A stretch of 64,000 nt of DNA from Lelliottia amnigena (GCA_900635465.1 LR134135.1:186001-250000); one strand, 5' to 3'. Shown: positions 1-10,414, counted from the stretch's first letter. The notes: a model not told the origin generated them from the letters alone. A program made the numbers and translations.

Positions 1-1
1 T

Positions 2-469
2 GCTATCGCGCTAGGTATCTTTGGCTCTGTCGATGCCAACCGTGGCGATCCGCAGTTGGGCTGGGATACTGACCAGTTCCCAATCAGTGTCGAAGAAAAT
101 GCGCTGGTGATGTACGAAATTATCAAAGCGGGCGGCTTTACCACTGGCGGCCTGAACTTTGACGCCAAAGTACGCCGTCAAAGTACCGATAAATACGATC
201 TGTTCTATGGACATATTGGCGCAATGGACACCATGGCGCTGGCGCTGAAAGTGGCGGCCCGCATGATTGAAGATGGCGAGCTGGATAAACGCGTTGCGAA
301 GCGGTATGCCGGCTGGAACAGTGAGCTGGGCCAGCAAATTTTGAAAGGCCAGTTATCGCTTGCTGAGATAGCGAAGTACGCTGAACAGCACAGCCTGGCA
401 CCGAGCCATCAGAGCGGTCATCAGGAACTGCTTGAAAACCTGGTGAATCACTACCTGTTCGATAAGTAA
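2..469 (+). CDS. xylA: Xylose isomerase, C-terminal part (cut by window edge)
   Basis: The frame is open from base 2, so the N-terminal two thirds lie outside the window. The visible ~155 residues include the metal-binding region near 'SVDANRGD' and a C-terminal helical tail ending in LFDK, as in enterobacterial XylA (family knowledge). The enzyme converts D-xylose to D-xylulose in the cytoplasm. xylB follows after 52 bases in the same direction, the usual xylAB arrangement, which supports the name. The xylF/xylR side of the locus is not visible. Confidence 0.96.
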   Translation, partial: AIALGIFGSVDANRGDPQLGWDTDQFPISVEENALVMYEIIKAGGFTTGGLNFDAKVRRQSTDKYDLFYGHIGAMDTMALALKVAARMIEDGELDKRVAKRYAGWNSELGQQILKGQLSLAEIAKYAEQHSLAPSHQSGHQELLENLVNHYLFDK

Positions 470-477
470 TCAGCATT

Positions 478-508
478 GCCCGGTACCCCCTTACCGGGCT
501 TCTCTTTT
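478..508 (+). terminator. Hairpin in the xylA-xylB gap
   Basis: An 8-bp inverted repeat (gcccggta / taccgggc) with a 6-base loop is followed by a pyrimidine-rich tract. It could be a leaky terminator or an mRNA-stabilising hairpin that sets xylA above xylB. xylB begins only 14 bases after it, so full termination is unlikely. Confidence 0.45.
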
Positions 509-521
509 AAGGAGTCACCGC

Positions 522-1976
522 ATGTATATCGGGATTGATCTTGGCACGTCGGGTGTGAAAGCCATACTGTTAAACGAACAGGGCGATGTGTTGGCTACGC
601 AAACTGAAAAGCTGCACGTCTCGCGCCCACACCCGCTATGGTCTGAGCAGGATCCTGAAGAGTGGTGGCAAGCGACGGATCGCGCGATAAAAGCACTGGG
701 CGAACAGCACAGCTTACGGAATGTGAAAGCGCTGGGCATTGCCGGGCAAATGCACGGCGCGACGCTGCTGGATAAAGAGCATCGCGTTCTGCGCCCGGCG
801 ATTTTGTGGAACGACGGTCGCTGCGCTGAAGAGTGCGCCATTCTCGAAGAACGCGTGCCGACTTCTCGCGAGATCACCGGCAACCTGATGATGCCGGGCT
901 TCACTGCGCCAAAACTGCTGTGGGTGCAACGTCATGAGCCTGAGATTTTCCGTCAGGTCGCAAAAGTGCTTCTGCCAAAAGATTATCTGCGTTTTCGTAT
1001 GACCGGTGACTTTGCCAGCGATATGTCGGACGCGGCAGGCACCATGTGGCTGGATGTTGCTCAGCGCGACTGGAGTGAAGCGATGCTCGCCGCCTGTCAG
1101 CTTACGCGTCAGCATATGCCTGCCCTTTTCGAAGGCAGTGAAATGACGGGAACATTACAATCGTCTCTTGCCGAGCGCTGGAATATGCCCGCGGTGCCGC
1201 TTGTTGCGGGTGGCGGGGATAATGCGGCGGGTGCCGTCGGCGTTGGAATGGTTGATGCCGGTCAGGCAATGTTATCGCTGGGTACATCGGGCGTCTATTT
1301 TGCCGTGAGCGACGGTTATCGCAGCAATCCGGAAAATGCCGTTCACAGCTTCTGCCATGCGTTACCGGGTAAATGGCATTTGATGTCGGTGATGTTGAGT
1401 GCCGCTTCATGCCTGGATTGGGCTGCGAAGCTCACGGGTTTTGGCGATGTACCGGCGCTGATCGCCGCTGCACAACAGGCTGATGAAAGTGCAGGTGCCG
1501 TCTGGTTTCTGCCGTATCTTTCGGGCGAACGTACCCCGCACAACAACCCGCAGGCGAAAGGCGTTTTCTTTGGCTTAACGCATCAGCACGGTCCGGCGGA
1601 ACTGGCGCGCGCAGTGCTGGAAGGCGTGGGTTTTGCGTTAGCAGATGGCATGGATGTGGTGCACGATTGCGGACTGAAGCCCCACAGCATTACGCTGATT
1701 GGCGGCGGCGCGCGCAGCAGCTACTGGCGGCAGATGTTGGCCGATATCAGTGGATTACAGCTGGACTACCGCACCGGTGGCGATGTGGGGCCCGCGTTGG
1801 GGGCCGCGCGTCTGGCGCAAATTGCAATGAATCCAGCAAAACCGCTCGCACAGCTGTTGCCACAATTACCGCTGGAGCAAGAGCATCACCCGGATTCCGT
1901 GCGTCATGCGCATTACGCTCAACAGCGCGACGTGTTCCGCAAAATCTATCAGCAGCTTCGGCCATTGATGTCGTGA
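522..1976 (+). CDS. xylB: Xylulokinase
   Basis: A 484-residue FGGY-family kinase, the same length as E. coli XylB. It phosphorylates D-xylulose to D-xylulose 5-phosphate for the pentose phosphate pathway. The N-terminal phosphate-binding motif DLGTSGVK is at residues 6-13. The GGGDNAAGA segment places the catalytic-base aspartate at residue 233, and a second nucleotide-binding segment (GGGARSSYWRQ) lies near residue 390. The start ATG follows a clear 'aaggag' ribosome site. It is the second gene of xylAB. Confidence 0.97.
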   Translation: MYIGIDLGTSGVKAILLNEQGDVLATQTEKLHVSRPHPLWSEQDPEEWWQATDRAIKALGEQHSLRNVKALGIAGQMHGATLLDKEHRVLRPAILWNDGRCAEECAILEERVPTSREITGNLMMPGFTAPKLLWVQRHEPEIFRQVAKVLLPKDYLRFRMTGDFASDMSDAAGTMWLDVAQRDWSEAMLAACQLTRQHMPALFEGSEMTGTLQSSLAERWNMPAVPLVAGGGDNAAGAVGVGMVDAGQAMLSLGTSGVYFAVSDGYRSNPENAVHSFCHALPGKWHLMSVMLSAASCLDWAAKLTGFGDVPALIAAAQQADESAGAVWFLPYLSGERTPHNNPQAKGVFFGLTHQHGPAELARAVLEGVGFALADGMDVVHDCGLKPHSITLIGGGARSSYWRQMLADISGLQLDYRTGGDVGPALGAARLAQIAMNPAKPLAQLLPQLPLEQEHHPDSVRHAHYAQQRDVFRKIYQQLRPLMS

Positions 1977-2080
1977 TCCCACGTTGTCCCGATGCGGCGT
2001 GAGGATGTCCTTTTTTGGTCTTCTCGTCCGTGCGTCTCCTCGTCAGTATAGGGTTACACCCACTGGCGAGGAGAATCACC

Positions 2081-2620
2081 ATGTCACGTACCGCGTTAAT
2101 CAACATCGATACTCAGCAGTCATTTCATCACCGTGAATACTGGCAGGAAAAAGGTTTCGCTGAGTTCCAGCAGGCGATGCTGGGGCTTATCGAAGGTTGT
2201 GAATCTCATGGCATCCCCGTTGTTGATATCTTTCACGTAGACGATACCGGGCCGTTCTCATTGGAAAGCGGTTTCGTTGAGCCAATGTCCTTTTTACGTC
2301 ATCAGCCTGCGGTAGTTTTCCAAAAACATGTCCATAATGCCTTTACCGATACCGGCCTTGATCATTGGCTGCGTGAGCGGGATATTAATCACCTGATCAT
2401 TTGCGGTCTTCGGACTGAACAGTGCTGCGAAACCACGGCGCGAGTCGCGTCCGATTTAGGCTATGCCGTCACTTTTGTCAGTGAAGCCACGCTGACATTC
2501 CCGATGACGCACAAGGGCATTACGCTGGATACCGATGACCTTCGCCATCGTACTGAAACGGTGCTGGATGGGCGTTTTGCTGAAATCAAAACCGTAGCGG
2601 AGACGCTGGAGTCACTTTGA
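2081..2620 (+). CDS. Isochorismatase-like cysteine hydrolase
   Basis: A 179-residue cysteine hydrolase fold protein. The expected catalytic triad is visible: Asp10 (NIDTQQSF), Lys82 (VFQKHVHNAF) and Cys115 (RTEQCCETTAR, the C-x-x-x-T-A-R motif). Family members hydrolyse amide or vinyl-ether bonds (nicotinamidase, isochorismatase and similar); the substrate is unknown. The start chosen is the ATG after 'ggcgaggag'; an upstream in-frame GTG adds 22 residues without family similarity. Its stop overlaps the next gene's start by one base (TGATG), so the two are probably co-translated. In E. coli this position carries yiaB/yiaA, so this is an accessory replacement. Confidence 0.85.
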   Translation: MSRTALINIDTQQSFHHREYWQEKGFAEFQQAMLGLIEGCESHGIPVVDIFHVDDTGPFSLESGFVEPMSFLRHQPAVVFQKHVHNAFTDTGLDHWLRERDINHLIICGLRTEQCCETTARVASDLGYAVTFVSEATLTFPMTHKGITLDTDDLRHRTETVLDGRFAEIKTVAETLESL

Positions 2621-3540
2621 TGAGTACCGATGTCTGGTTTGTGATGTTGCCGGGAGTGTTGTCGTTGGACATGACCGGCCCGGCCGAAACCTTTGCGCTG
2701 GCGGGCGATGCGTTTCGCCTGCATTTCGTTGGCCCGCAACCAGAAGTGCCGACATCTATTGGCCTGACGATGAGCGGTATCAAACCGTTACCGGAAGCTC
2801 TGCCAGCGGGGAGCCTGCTGATTTTGTCGGGCGTCAGCGATTCCAGCCATCAGTTTTCCACACCTCAGGCGCTAAGCATTCAGCATTGGCTGATGCGCCT
2901 GCAGCCCGAGATCCATCGGCATCATATTACCGTGATGTGCGTCTGCTCCGGCGCGCTGCTGGCGGCGAAATCAGGTCTGCTTGATGGTAAACAGTGCACC
3001 ACCCACCACGACGTCATTGGCCGTCTTCGTGCCGCAGCGCCAGGCGCATTGGTCAAAGAGAATCGTATTTTTGTGCAGGACCAAAACATCTGGACCAGCG
3101 CGGGTATTACGTCGGGAATCGATCTGGCGTTGCATATGATTAACCGCCTGTGTGGGCCAGAAAAGGCCCTGGCGGTGGCGCGCGAAATGGTGGTTTGGTT
3201 CCGGCGTTCAGGAGACGATCCGCAGCTTTCGCCGTGGCTGCGTTACCGCAATCATCTGCATCCGGCCATTCATCGTGCGCAAGATGCGCTGACGGCGGAG
3301 CCGCAAAAGGGCTGGCAACTGTCTGATATCGCGGATCTCGCGCACGTTAGCCCACGCCATTTAACCCGACTTTTTCAGGCACATTTAGGCATTAGCGTGC
3401 GCGATTATCTTGAACAGCTGCGGCTGGCGGTTGCTGAGCAGTGGCTAGTGCAAGGACGCGGCGTTGAACACGCGGCCACGGCTGCGGGATTTTCGTCACC
3501 GCGTCAGTTTCATCGCGCCAGACAGCGTATCGTTAGCTGA
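2620..3540 (+). CDS. GlxA/FtrA-type transcriptional regulator (DJ-1/PfpI domain plus AraC HTH)
   Basis: A 306-residue regulator. The first ~190 residues form a DJ-1/PfpI (class I glutamine amidotransferase-like) sensor domain, with the nucleophile-elbow Cys in '[20 protein letters not shown]'. The last ~90 residues are an AraC-type double helix-turn-helix with '[20 protein letters not shown]' and '[13 protein letters not shown]'. It overlaps the upstream hydrolase stop by one base, so it probably regulates that gene or senses its substrate (inference). It converges with wecH, and the two coding ends overlap by 8 bases. Confidence 0.87.
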   Translation: MSTDVWFVMLPGVLSLDMTGPAETFALAGDAFRLHFVGPQPEVPTSIGLTMSGIKPLPEALPAGSLLILSGVSDSSHQFSTPQALSIQHWLMRLQPEIHRHHITVMCVCSGALLAAKSGLLDGKQCTTHHDVIGRLRAAAPGALVKENRIFVQDQNIWTSAGITSGIDLALHMINRLCGPEKALAVAREMVVWFRRSGDDPQLSPWLRYRNHLHPAIHRAQDALTAEPQKGWQLSDIADLAHVSPRHLTRLFQAHLGISVRDYLEQLRLAVAEQWLVQGRGVEHAATAAGFSSPRQFHRARQRIVS

Positions 3541-4528
3541 CAAAGCGGCGCGTATCGACTCGCTGTAACAGCATCGACAGGAGCAAGCTAATCAGTAATG
3601 TAGCGGTGAAAATCCATACGATGTCCAACAGCGGCCAGCTTTTAAACTCAACACCTCGCGTGCGCAGGGCGTGGATCACCAGCGCGTGAAAACCGTAAAT
3701 CCCCAGCGAATGACGTGAAATCAACCCCAGCACCGGGAGTGGTCGCGCGTTTAACGTGTTCTTGACCAGCGTGAGCAGAGAAACCGCGCAGATAAACACC
3801 ATTGGACCGCAGTACACATACCAGGTATCGGCAAAATTCCCACGCCAGCGCAACTCATGTAATGTCCCACGAGAAATCACAAAAACTGCGGTGATAAATA
3901 GTGCGGCACAGAGCCACGTCAGCCATGATTTGCGCGTGTCCATCATGCCGATTGCGCGCCCGAGCAGGCCGTAAATCACGTAGTAAAAGGTGTCACCATT
4001 GATATAAAGGTTTATGGGCAGCCACTCAAAACCGCCTATCTTTTGCGAGACAGTATTCGGGTTGGCGAGTACGCCAATGACGATCATGAGCGCCAACAGC
4101 ATTTTACCCCCCACGTTTTTTACCTGAATCAGCGGTGAGACCAGATAAATCACGACGATGGCGAAGAAAAACCACAGGTGATAGAAAACGGGCTTTTGCA
4201 GTAAATTTCTGAGCGACAGTTCGCCGTTGATTGATGTAAAAAGGGTGATATAGAGGAGCGCAATGGCACTGTAAAACAGCAAACAAAGCCCGATGCGCAA
4301 AAAATGACGCGGCTGCGCGCTGCGCTCGCCAAAGAAGAGAAAACCAGAAATCATGAAAAACAGCGGAACGCTGACGCGGGACGCCGAGTTCAGAATATTC
4401 GCGACGTCCCAGTTTACCGGGCTGATACTGTGGGCATTAGTGATATACCAGGTGGTGGTGTGAATCATCACGACCATCAAACAGGCTATTCCTCGCAAAT
4501 TATCAATCCAGTTAATTTTTGACTGCAT
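3533..4528 (-). CDS. wecH: O-acetyltransferase of the acyltransferase-3 family (WecH)
   Basis: A 331-residue polytopic inner-membrane protein, the length of E. coli WecH (YiaH), which O-acetylates enterobacterial common antigen. The N-terminus has the acyltransferase-3 signature ([21 protein letters not shown], with the conserved R and H), followed by about ten hydrophobic segments. Synteny with ysaB-glyQ-glyS agrees with the E. coli neighbourhood. The start ATG is preceded by 'agaggaact' on the minus strand. The coding end overlaps the convergent regulator by 8 bases. Confidence 0.9.
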   Translation of the reverse strand: MQSKINWIDNLRGIACLMVVMIHTTTWYITNAHSISPVNWDVANILNSASRVSVPLFFMISGFLFFGERSAQPRHFLRIGLCLLFYSAIALLYITLFTSINGELSLRNLLQKPVFYHLWFFFAIVVIYLVSPLIQVKNVGGKMLLALMIVIGVLANPNTVSQKIGGFEWLPINLYINGDTFYYVIYGLLGRAIGMMDTRKSWLTWLCAALFITAVFVISRGTLHELRWRGNFADTWYVYCGPMVFICAVSLLTLVKNTLNARPLPVLGLISRHSLGIYGFHALVIHALRTRGVEFKSWPLLDIVWIFTATLLISLLLSMLLQRVDTRRFVS

Positions 4529-4712
4529 CAGTTCCTCTGTTTATGCGGTAAATATGTTCTGACTCGTATTGTGTTCCAGCCTCTCACTGGATAAATCTGA
4601 GTTTGAATTATCGGACTTGTGTGAACATCGCGCTATTCGCAGAATGCGGGTCGATCAGCTATAAAAGCTTTACGATTAAAAATAACAGCCAGAAACCACG
4701 GCGGTAATAAAA

Positions 4713-5018
4713 ATGATGATGAAGCGTGCTGCGTCACTGATTGTGATTGTTATGCTTGCAGGATGTGGTTCACAAGAAGAAGCACCGGCGCAAAGAGCGC
4801 AAAAAAGTAAAGTCAGCCCAGAACGCTCATTAAATATGGAGCAATTGTGCAAGGACCAGGCAGCACATCGGTACAACACGGGCGCGCAAAAAATTGACGT
4901 GACCGGGTTCGAGCAATTTCAGGGCAGCTATGAAATGCGTGGGTATACCACGCGTAAAGAGAGCTTTGTCTGTTCTTTTGATGCGGAAGGGCAGTTTTTA
5001 CATCTCTCTATGCGTTAA
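4713..5018 (+). CDS. ysaB: Putative lipoprotein YsaB
   Basis: A 101-residue protein with a type II signal peptide: a positively charged start (MMMKR), a hydrophobic core and the lipobox LAGC with Cys18, then a short secreted domain containing two further cysteines. Two in-frame ATGs follow the first, so the exact start is uncertain by up to two codons. It has the same position and size as E. coli ysaB, between wecH and glyQ. The function is unknown. Confidence 0.82.
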   Translation: MMMKRAASLIVIVMLAGCGSQEEAPAQRAQKSKVSPERSLNMEQLCKDQAAHRYNTGAQKIDVTGFEQFQGSYEMRGYTTRKESFVCSFDAEGQFLHLSMR

Positions 5019-5176
5019 CGCGCCTGCGTTCTTGCTGACCAGTGCGCTTGCTGCACTGGCTTGACGCCTTATTTCCCAATTTTCCCTAAACAAACCCGTT
5101 TCATACTGTATATCTTGCAGTCAGCGGGTATACTGATCGCTTCCATTCAAAACACACGTATCCAGCACGAAATACT

Positions 5177-6088
5177 ATGCAAAAGTTTGATACCAAGACC
5201 TTCCAGGGCCTGATCCTGACTTTACAGGATTACTGGGCTCGTCAGGGCTGCACCATCGTTCAACCTTTGGACATGGAAGTTGGCGCCGGCACTTCACACC
5301 CTATGACCAGCTTACGTGCGTTGGGGCCAGAACCCATGGCAACGGCCTATGTTCAGCCATCTCGTCGTCCGACCGATGGTCGTTATGGCGAAAACCCAAA
5401 CCGCTTACAGCACTATTATCAGTTCCAGGTGGTGATTAAACCTTCCCCGGACAATATTCAGGAACTGTATCTCGGCTCCCTGAAAGAGCTTGGCGTGGAC
5501 CCGACCATTCACGATATTCGCTTCGTGGAAGATAACTGGGAAAACCCAACGCTGGGTGCCTGGGGTCTCGGCTGGGAAGTGTGGCTGAACGGCATGGAAG
5601 TGACGCAGTTCACTTACTTCCAGCAGGTTGGTGGTCTGGAATGTAAACCGATCACAGGTGAAATCACCTACGGTCTGGAACGTCTGGCCATGTATATTCA
5701 GGGCGTAGACAGCGTTTACGACCTGGTCTGGAGCGACGGCCCGCTGGGTAAAACCACGTACGGCGACGTGTTCCATCAGAACGAAGTGGAGCAATCCACC
5801 TATAACTTCGAATACGCGGATGTGGACTTCCTGTTCACCTGCTTCGAGCAGTACGAGAAAGAAGCGCAGCAATTGCTGGCGCTGGAAACCCCACTGCCGC
5901 TGCCAGCCTACGAGCGTATTTTGAAGGCCGCCCACAGCTTCAACCTGCTGGATGCCCGTAAAGCCATCTCCGTGACTGAACGTCAGCGCTACATTTTGCG
6001 TATTCGCACGCTGACCAAAGCCGTTGCAGAAGCTTACTACGCGTCCCGTGAAGCCCTTGGCTTCCCGATGTGCAACCGAAATAAATAA
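5177..6088 (+). CDS. glyQ: Glycine--tRNA ligase alpha subunit
   Basis: A 303-residue class II aminoacyl-tRNA synthetase catalytic subunit of the bacterial alpha2-beta2 type. It forms glycyl-adenylate and charges tRNA-Gly together with GlyS. Conserved blocks include '[21 protein letters not shown]' and '[12 protein letters not shown]'. The length equals that of the E. coli enzyme. glyS follows 9 bases after its stop, as an operon. A likely promoter sits around 5110-5145 (a ttgcag-type -35 and tatact-type -10). Confidence 0.98.
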   Translation: MQKFDTKTFQGLILTLQDYWARQGCTIVQPLDMEVGAGTSHPMTSLRALGPEPMATAYVQPSRRPTDGRYGENPNRLQHYYQFQVVIKPSPDNIQELYLGSLKELGVDPTIHDIRFVEDNWENPTLGAWGLGWEVWLNGMEVTQFTYFQQVGGLECKPITGEITYGLERLAMYIQGVDSVYDLVWSDGPLGKTTYGDVFHQNEVEQSTYNFEYADVDFLFTCFEQYEKEAQQLLALETPLPLPAYERILKAAHSFNLLDARKAISVTERQRYILRIRTLTKAVAEAYYASREALGFPMCNRNK

Positions 6089-6097
6089 GAGGCGGCC

Positions 6098-8167
6098 ATG
6101 TCTGATAAAACTTTCCTGGTGGAAATCGGCACTGAAGAGCTGCCACCAAAAGCCCTGCGCAGCCTTGCGGAATCCTTTGCTGCGAACGTAACCGCTGAGC
6201 TGGATAACGCTGGCCTGACGCACGGTAAAATCGAATGGTTTGCTGCACCGCGCCGCCTGGCGCTGAAAGTGGCGAATCTGGCGGCTTCTCAGGCGGATCG
6301 CGAAGTTGAAAAACGCGGCCCGGCGATTGCCCAAGCGTTTGACGCTGAAGGGAAACCGAGCAAAGCGGCAGAAGGCTGGGCACGTGGTTGCGGTATCACC
6401 GTTGACCAGGCCGAGCGTCTGACAACCGATAAAGGCGAATGGCTCCTGTATCGCGCGCACGTGAAAGGCGAAAGCGCAGAGGCGCTGCTGCCAAACATGA
6501 TTGCAACGTCGCTGGCGAAGCTGCCTATTCCTAAATTGATGCGCTGGGGTGCGTCCGACGTGCACTTTGTGCGTCCGGTTCACACGGTGACCCTGCTGCT
6601 GGGCGATACCGTTATTCCGGCAACGATTTTGGGTATTCAGTCCGATCGCGTGATTCGCGGCCATCGCTTTATGGGCGAGCCGGAATTCACCATCGACAAT
6701 GCCGATCAGTATCCGCAAATTCTGCTTGAGCGCGGTAAAGTCATTGCTGACTACGAACTGCGTAAAGCAAAAATCAAAGCGGACGCTGAAGAGGCGGCGC
6801 GCAAAATCGGTGGCAACGCCGATCTGAGCGAAAGCCTGCTGGAAGAGGTGACCTCTCTGGTCGAATGGCCAGTGGTTCTGACGGCGAAGTTTGAAGAGAA
6901 ATTCCTCGCAGTTCCGGCTGAAGCGCTGGTTTACACCATGAAGGGTGACCAGAAGTACTTCCCGGTTTACGCGGATGACGGCAAATTGCTGCCGAACTTT
7001 ATCTTCGTGGCGAATATCGAATCCAAAGATCCGATTCAGATTATCTCCGGTAACGAAAAAGTGGTGCGCCCGCGTCTTGCGGATGCGGAGTTCTTCTTTA
7101 ATACCGACCGCAAAAAGCGTCTGGAAGATCACCTGCCGCGTCTGCAAACCGTTCTGTTCCAGCAACAGTTGGGTACGCTGCGCGACAAGACTGACCGTAT
7201 TGCGGAGCTGTCCGGCTGGATCGCCCGTGAAATCGGTGCCGACGTGAATCACGCTACCCGCGCAGGTCTGCTGTCCAAATGCGACCTGATGACCAACATG
7301 GTGTTCGAGTTTACCGACACCCAGGGCGTGATGGGTATGCACTATGCCCGTCATGACGGCGAAGCCGAAGATGTGGCCGTTGCGTTGAACGAACAGTATC
7401 AGCCGCGCTTTGCGGGTGATGATCTGCCGTCTAACCCTGTTGCGTGTGCCGTCGCGATTGCCGACAAAATGGACACCCTCGCGGGTATCTTCGGTATCGG
7501 CCAGCATCCGAAAGGCGATAAAGATCCGTTTGCGCTGCGTCGTGCTGCACTGGGTGTGCTGCGTATCATCGTTGAGAAGAACCTGAATCTGGATCTGCAG
7601 ACCCTCACCGAAGAAGCGGTGCGTCTGTACGGTGACAAGCTGACCAACGCGAAAGTGGTGGATGACGTTATCGACTTTATGCTGGGTCGCTTCCGCGCCT
7701 GGTATCAGGACGAAGGTTATACCGTCGACACTATTCAGGCTGTTCTGGCGCGTCGTCCGACCCGTCCGGCAGATTTTGATGCGCGCATGAAGGCGGTTTC
7801 GCATTTCCGTACACTGGAAGCCGCGTCAGCGCTGGCTGCCGCCAACAAACGCGTATCCAATATTCTGGCGAAATCCGACGAAACGCTGAACGAGCGTGTT
7901 AACGCTGCGACCTTGAAAGAGCCGGAAGAAATTGCGCTGGCGCTGCAGGTTGTGGTGCTGCGTGACAAGCTGGAGCCATTCTTCGCTGAAGGCCGTTATC
8001 AGGAAGCGCTGGTGGAACTGGCTGAACTGCGTGAAGTGATTGATGCCTTCTTCGAGAAAGTGATGGTAAATGTTGAAGATAAAGAGCTTCGCATTAACCG
8101 TCTCTCTATGCTCGAAAAATTGCGCGAGTTATTCCTGCGCGTGGCGGATATTTCGCTACTGCAGTAA
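6098..8167 (+). CDS. glyS: Glycine--tRNA ligase beta subunit
   Basis: A 689-residue beta subunit, identical in length to E. coli GlyS. It provides tRNA recognition for the heterotetrameric glycyl-tRNA synthetase. It begins with the typical '[14 protein letters not shown]' and has a C-terminal anticodon-binding-like region around residues 570-680 ([21 protein letters not shown]). Cotranscribed with glyQ, and followed by a strong terminator 14 bases after the stop. The very long antisense frame on the minus strand here is a codon-bias shadow. Confidence 0.98.
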   Translation: MSDKTFLVEIGTEELPPKALRSLAESFAANVTAELDNAGLTHGKIEWFAAPRRLALKVANLAASQADREVEKRGPAIAQAFDAEGKPSKAAEGWARGCGITVDQAERLTTDKGEWLLYRAHVKGESAEALLPNMIATSLAKLPIPKLMRWGASDVHFVRPVHTVTLLLGDTVIPATILGIQSDRVIRGHRFMGEPEFTIDNADQYPQILLERGKVIADYELRKAKIKADAEEAARKIGGNADLSESLLEEVTSLVEWPVVLTAKFEEKFLAVPAEALVYTMKGDQKYFPVYADDGKLLPNFIFVANIESKDPIQIISGNEKVVRPRLADAEFFFNTDRKKRLEDHLPRLQTVLFQQQLGTLRDKTDRIAELSGWIAREIGADVNHATRAGLLSKCDLMTNMVFEFTDTQGVMGMHYARHDGEAEDVAVALNEQYQPRFAGDDLPSNPVACAVAIADKMDTLAGIFGIGQHPKGDKDPFALRRAALGVLRIIVEKNLNLDLQTLTEEAVRLYGDKLTNAKVVDDVIDFMLGRFRAWYQDEGYTVDTIQAVLARRPTRPADFDARMKAVSHFRTLEAASALAAANKRVSNILAKSDETLNERVNAATLKEPEEIALALQVVVLRDKLEPFFAEGRYQEALVELAELREVIDAFFEKVMVNVEDKELRINRLSMLEKLRELFLRVADISLLQ

Positions 8168-8180
8168 TTCATGTCACGTT

Positions 8181-8211
8181 AAAAAACCCGCCTCTGATGG
8201 CGGGTTTTTTT
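8181..8211 (+). terminator. Rho-independent terminator of glyQS
   Basis: The hairpin acccgcc / ggcgggt with a short loop is flanked by an A-run and a T-run, so it can act in both directions, for glyS and for the convergent small gene. Confidence 0.9.
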
Positions 8212-8219
8212 ATGGCCCC

Positions 8220-8534
8220 TTATTCGATCGCGATCAAACCGATCTCGGTTTTTAGCCAGCGCAGTGCTTTCAGTGTGTCGGCAAAGTAGTCGATCAGCTC
8301 GCAGAGTAAGTCTTCCATCACGATAGCCGATTTTGGCTGAAGTGAACCGTTTATCAGTAGCTGGGTGATTTCCTGGTGGTAGCGTCCCAATTGTGTCGCA
8401 TCAGGTTTAAAGGCTGGCGTGCGAGAAGGTAGGTCTTCTACGGTCAGATTCTCTTTTAAATATTCGGGAATGGGATCGAGGAGTGTCTGTTGCAGCAGTT
8501 CCAGACAGGTGGAAAGTCGTGCGCAAAGCGCCAT
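8220..8534 (-). CDS. Hypothetical protein, probably frameshifted at its N-terminus
   Basis: I do not recognise this 104-residue frame. It is acidic and helix-rich (PIPEYLKENLTVEDLPSRTP, then LLCELIDYFADTLKALRWLK) with no membrane segment or known motif. The neighbouring frame immediately upstream on the minus strand continues with protein-like sequence (FIELTDNCERFTEALVESED) and joins it near 8525-8535 through a one- or two-base shift. The true gene may therefore start as far up as the ATG at 8711. E. coli carries hokA and IS genes at this locus, so this is an accessory gene. Confidence 0.5.
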   Translation of the reverse strand: MALCARLSTCLELLQQTLLDPIPEYLKENLTVEDLPSRTPAFKPDATQLGRYHQEITQLLINGSLQPKSAIVMEDLLCELIDYFADTLKALRWLKTEIGLIAIE

Positions 8535-8689
8535 TTATGTTCGGAATCTTCACTCTCGACTAACGCCTCTGTGAAGCGTTCACAGTTATCAGTCAGCTCG
8601 ATAAATTCGGTGCCATGGTTGAAGGGAAGGGTGAATAACGAGTGAGTCGCAGATATAACAATAAACCTCAGTGAGTTGCGTTTTAACCA

Positions 8690-9018
8690 CCACCAGAGGT
8701 TCCAATCTCATAGCGGCGGAACCGAACAGGGTTGGAACTACTGGCCTCACTGACACCAGCGCGCTTTACAGCGCCCCCGCCCGGCCCACCATTGAGATGT
8801 AGCAGGCCGCACGACACAAAAAAGCGGTGTCGCCAGTGAAGTGAGTCAGGGTTCCAATCCTGACACCTGATTTTGCAGGTGTGGGGAGAACATACTGCTG
8901 ACTGAAGCGGGCGACAATCGATATTGTCTATGCAGATGAAGATCTTACCATTTCTGGAAAGATGCTCGCAAAATTTAGCGCGTTAGGGATGAAAAATAGA
9001 AAGGCTTTTAAACACAAA
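8690..9018. other. Non-coding, structure-rich gap near yiaG
   Basis: No convincing protein is seen here. The stretch is rich in inverted repeats: aacctc/gaggtt around 8665-8702, an imperfect long dyad (ctcactgacacc near 8756-8767 against ggtgtcgccagtgaagtgag near 8829-8848), and acacctg/caggtgt near 8863-8882. It may encode a structured RNA or be a small degenerate mobile repeat. E. coli has a type I toxin-antitoxin locus (hokA) in this interval, but I found no Hok-like peptide. Confidence 0.3.
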
Positions 9019-9036
9019 CCCCCGCAATTGCGGGGG
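9019..9036 (-). terminator. Terminator hairpin of yiaG
   Basis: A perfect 18-bp palindrome (five C, gcaattgc, five G) is followed on the minus strand by a T-rich tract. It lies 23 bases beyond the corrected yiaG stop. Confidence 0.7.
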
Positions 9037-9059
9037 CGATACGAATCTATCTTTAAAGA

Positions 9060-9339
9060 CTATGCGCTTAGCGTTGGGGCCGCCTGTATCAGACGCATCA
9101 GCTTTAACTCCGGTCATAGAGGGTTTAACACGTTTTGATTCCCACTCTTGCACCGTCGCCACGCTGACACCCATTTCTCTTGCAAAATCAATAGTCTTCA
9201 GTCCTGTCCCTTTGCGCAATCGCTCAAATTCTGTAAAGGGATTGGATTTTTGGGACAGGGTTACTGTTTGCGACAGATCCTTAAAAACGATTTGTTCCAG
9301 GCTGGTTAACAGCTCAAACATTGTATCTTTAGATTCCAT
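9060..9339 (-). CDS. yiaG: YiaG-type HTH regulator (one-base frameshift)
   Basis: A small XRE-family helix-turn-helix protein related to HigA-like antitoxins. Residues ~40-75 carry the HTH (GLKTIDFAREMGVSVATVQEWESKR). As written, the frame runs into a foreign tail after 'RVKPSMTG'. Removing one C from the cc pair at 9110-9111 restores the conserved ending ELKLMRLIQAAPTLSA and a stop at 9060, about 92 residues, close to E. coli YiaG (96). The start chosen is MESKDTM, matching the family; an ATG 21 bases upstream also exists. The shift is probably a sequence error. Confidence 0.8.
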
Positions 9340-9670
9340 TAAGAACTCCTCATAAATCACACTACAGGATCATGAACTTCATAGAGCTTGTTAAGAATAG
9401 ACTGTAAAGGAGTCGGCGGATCGTCACGGGCGTGATTAATTGTGCGGTAAGTATTGCCTTGCTCGTTTCAGCAAAGCGGATAGTTATGCTAATTACCTGA
9501 TTAATCATAAGCAGGCTTCGTATGGTATTTTTTTGTAAATCGTCAGAAAGAAACCGGCAATAGCCATTTTGCATGAAAAGAGTATCTTGCGCGGCGTACC
9601 TGGACTATTCTTGTCCACGTCAGGCACGCCAGTGCCAGTATGTGCTTTTTTGGGTGAAAGGAGTAATAAA

Positions 9671-10382
9671 ATGGCGACAGGAAAGTCCTGCTCTCGCTGG
9701 TTCGCGCCTGTTGCGGCGTTGTTGATGGTAGTTAGCCTGAGCGGGTGTTTTGATAAAGAAGGCGATCAGCGCAAAGCGTTTATCGATTTTCTTCAGAATA
9801 ACGTGATGCGCAGTGGTGAGCATTTACCAACGCTGACTGCGGATCAGAAAAAACAGTTCGGCCCCTTCGTTTCTGATTACGCCATCCTTTATGGTTATTC
9901 ACAACAAGTGAATCAGGCAATGGATTCTGGCCTTCGTCCCGTTGTGGATAGCGTCAATGCGATTCGCGTCCCGCAGGATTACATGACCCAGCGCGAGCCT
10001 CTGCGCCAGTCTAACGGTGCGCTTGGCGTGCTGAGCCAGCAGTTGCAGAATGCAAAAATGCAGGCAGATGCGGCGCGATCCGCACTGAAGCAAGGCGAAG
10101 ATCTGAAGCCTGTATTCGATAAAGTGTACGAGAAAGTGGTGACTAAACCCTCAGATGCGATGCAGCCGTTGATTCCGGCCGGCGCAGATATTTAGTCAGC
10201 AACTGGTCCAGGTGGGTGATTTTATCTCTCAGCAGGGAACCCAGGTGAGCTTTGTCTCTAACGGCATCCAGTTCCCGACGTCTCAGCAAGCCAGCCAGTA
10301 CAACACGCTGATTGGGCCGCTAGCCTCGCAGCACCAGGCCTTCAGCCAGGCATGGAGTTCGGCAGTGACCGCCACGGAATAA
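9671..10382 (+). CDS. yiaF: DUF3053 lipoprotein YiaF (one-base frameshift)
   Basis: A lipoprotein with signal peptide and lipobox (VSLSGC, Cys26), then a helical DUF3053 domain (AFIDFLQNNVMRSGEHLPTL and onward). The frame written stops at 10195. Deleting one G at 10181-10182 continues the conserved sequence (QIFSQQLVQVGDFISQQG) to a stop at 10382, about 236 residues, as in E. coli YiaF. The start is the ATG after 'gaaaggag'; the longer frame from 9569 is spurious. The function is unknown. The shift lies in a 'ggccggc' context and is probably a sequence error. Confidence 0.85.
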
Positions 10383-10385
10383 CAT

Positions 10386-10414
10386 AAAAAACCCGCTGAG
10401 AAGCGGGTTTTTTT
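10386..10414 (+). terminator. Terminator of yiaF
   Basis: The hairpin acccgct / agcgggt is flanked by A6 and T7 runs, 4 bases after the corrected yiaF stop. Confidence 0.9.

Noticed and set aside
5405..7804. A 799-codon open frame on the minus strand through glyQ/glyS
   Set aside because: It is the antisense shadow of highly codon-biased genes; composition is His/Arg/Phe-rich with no family resemblance, and it crosses two well-established genes.
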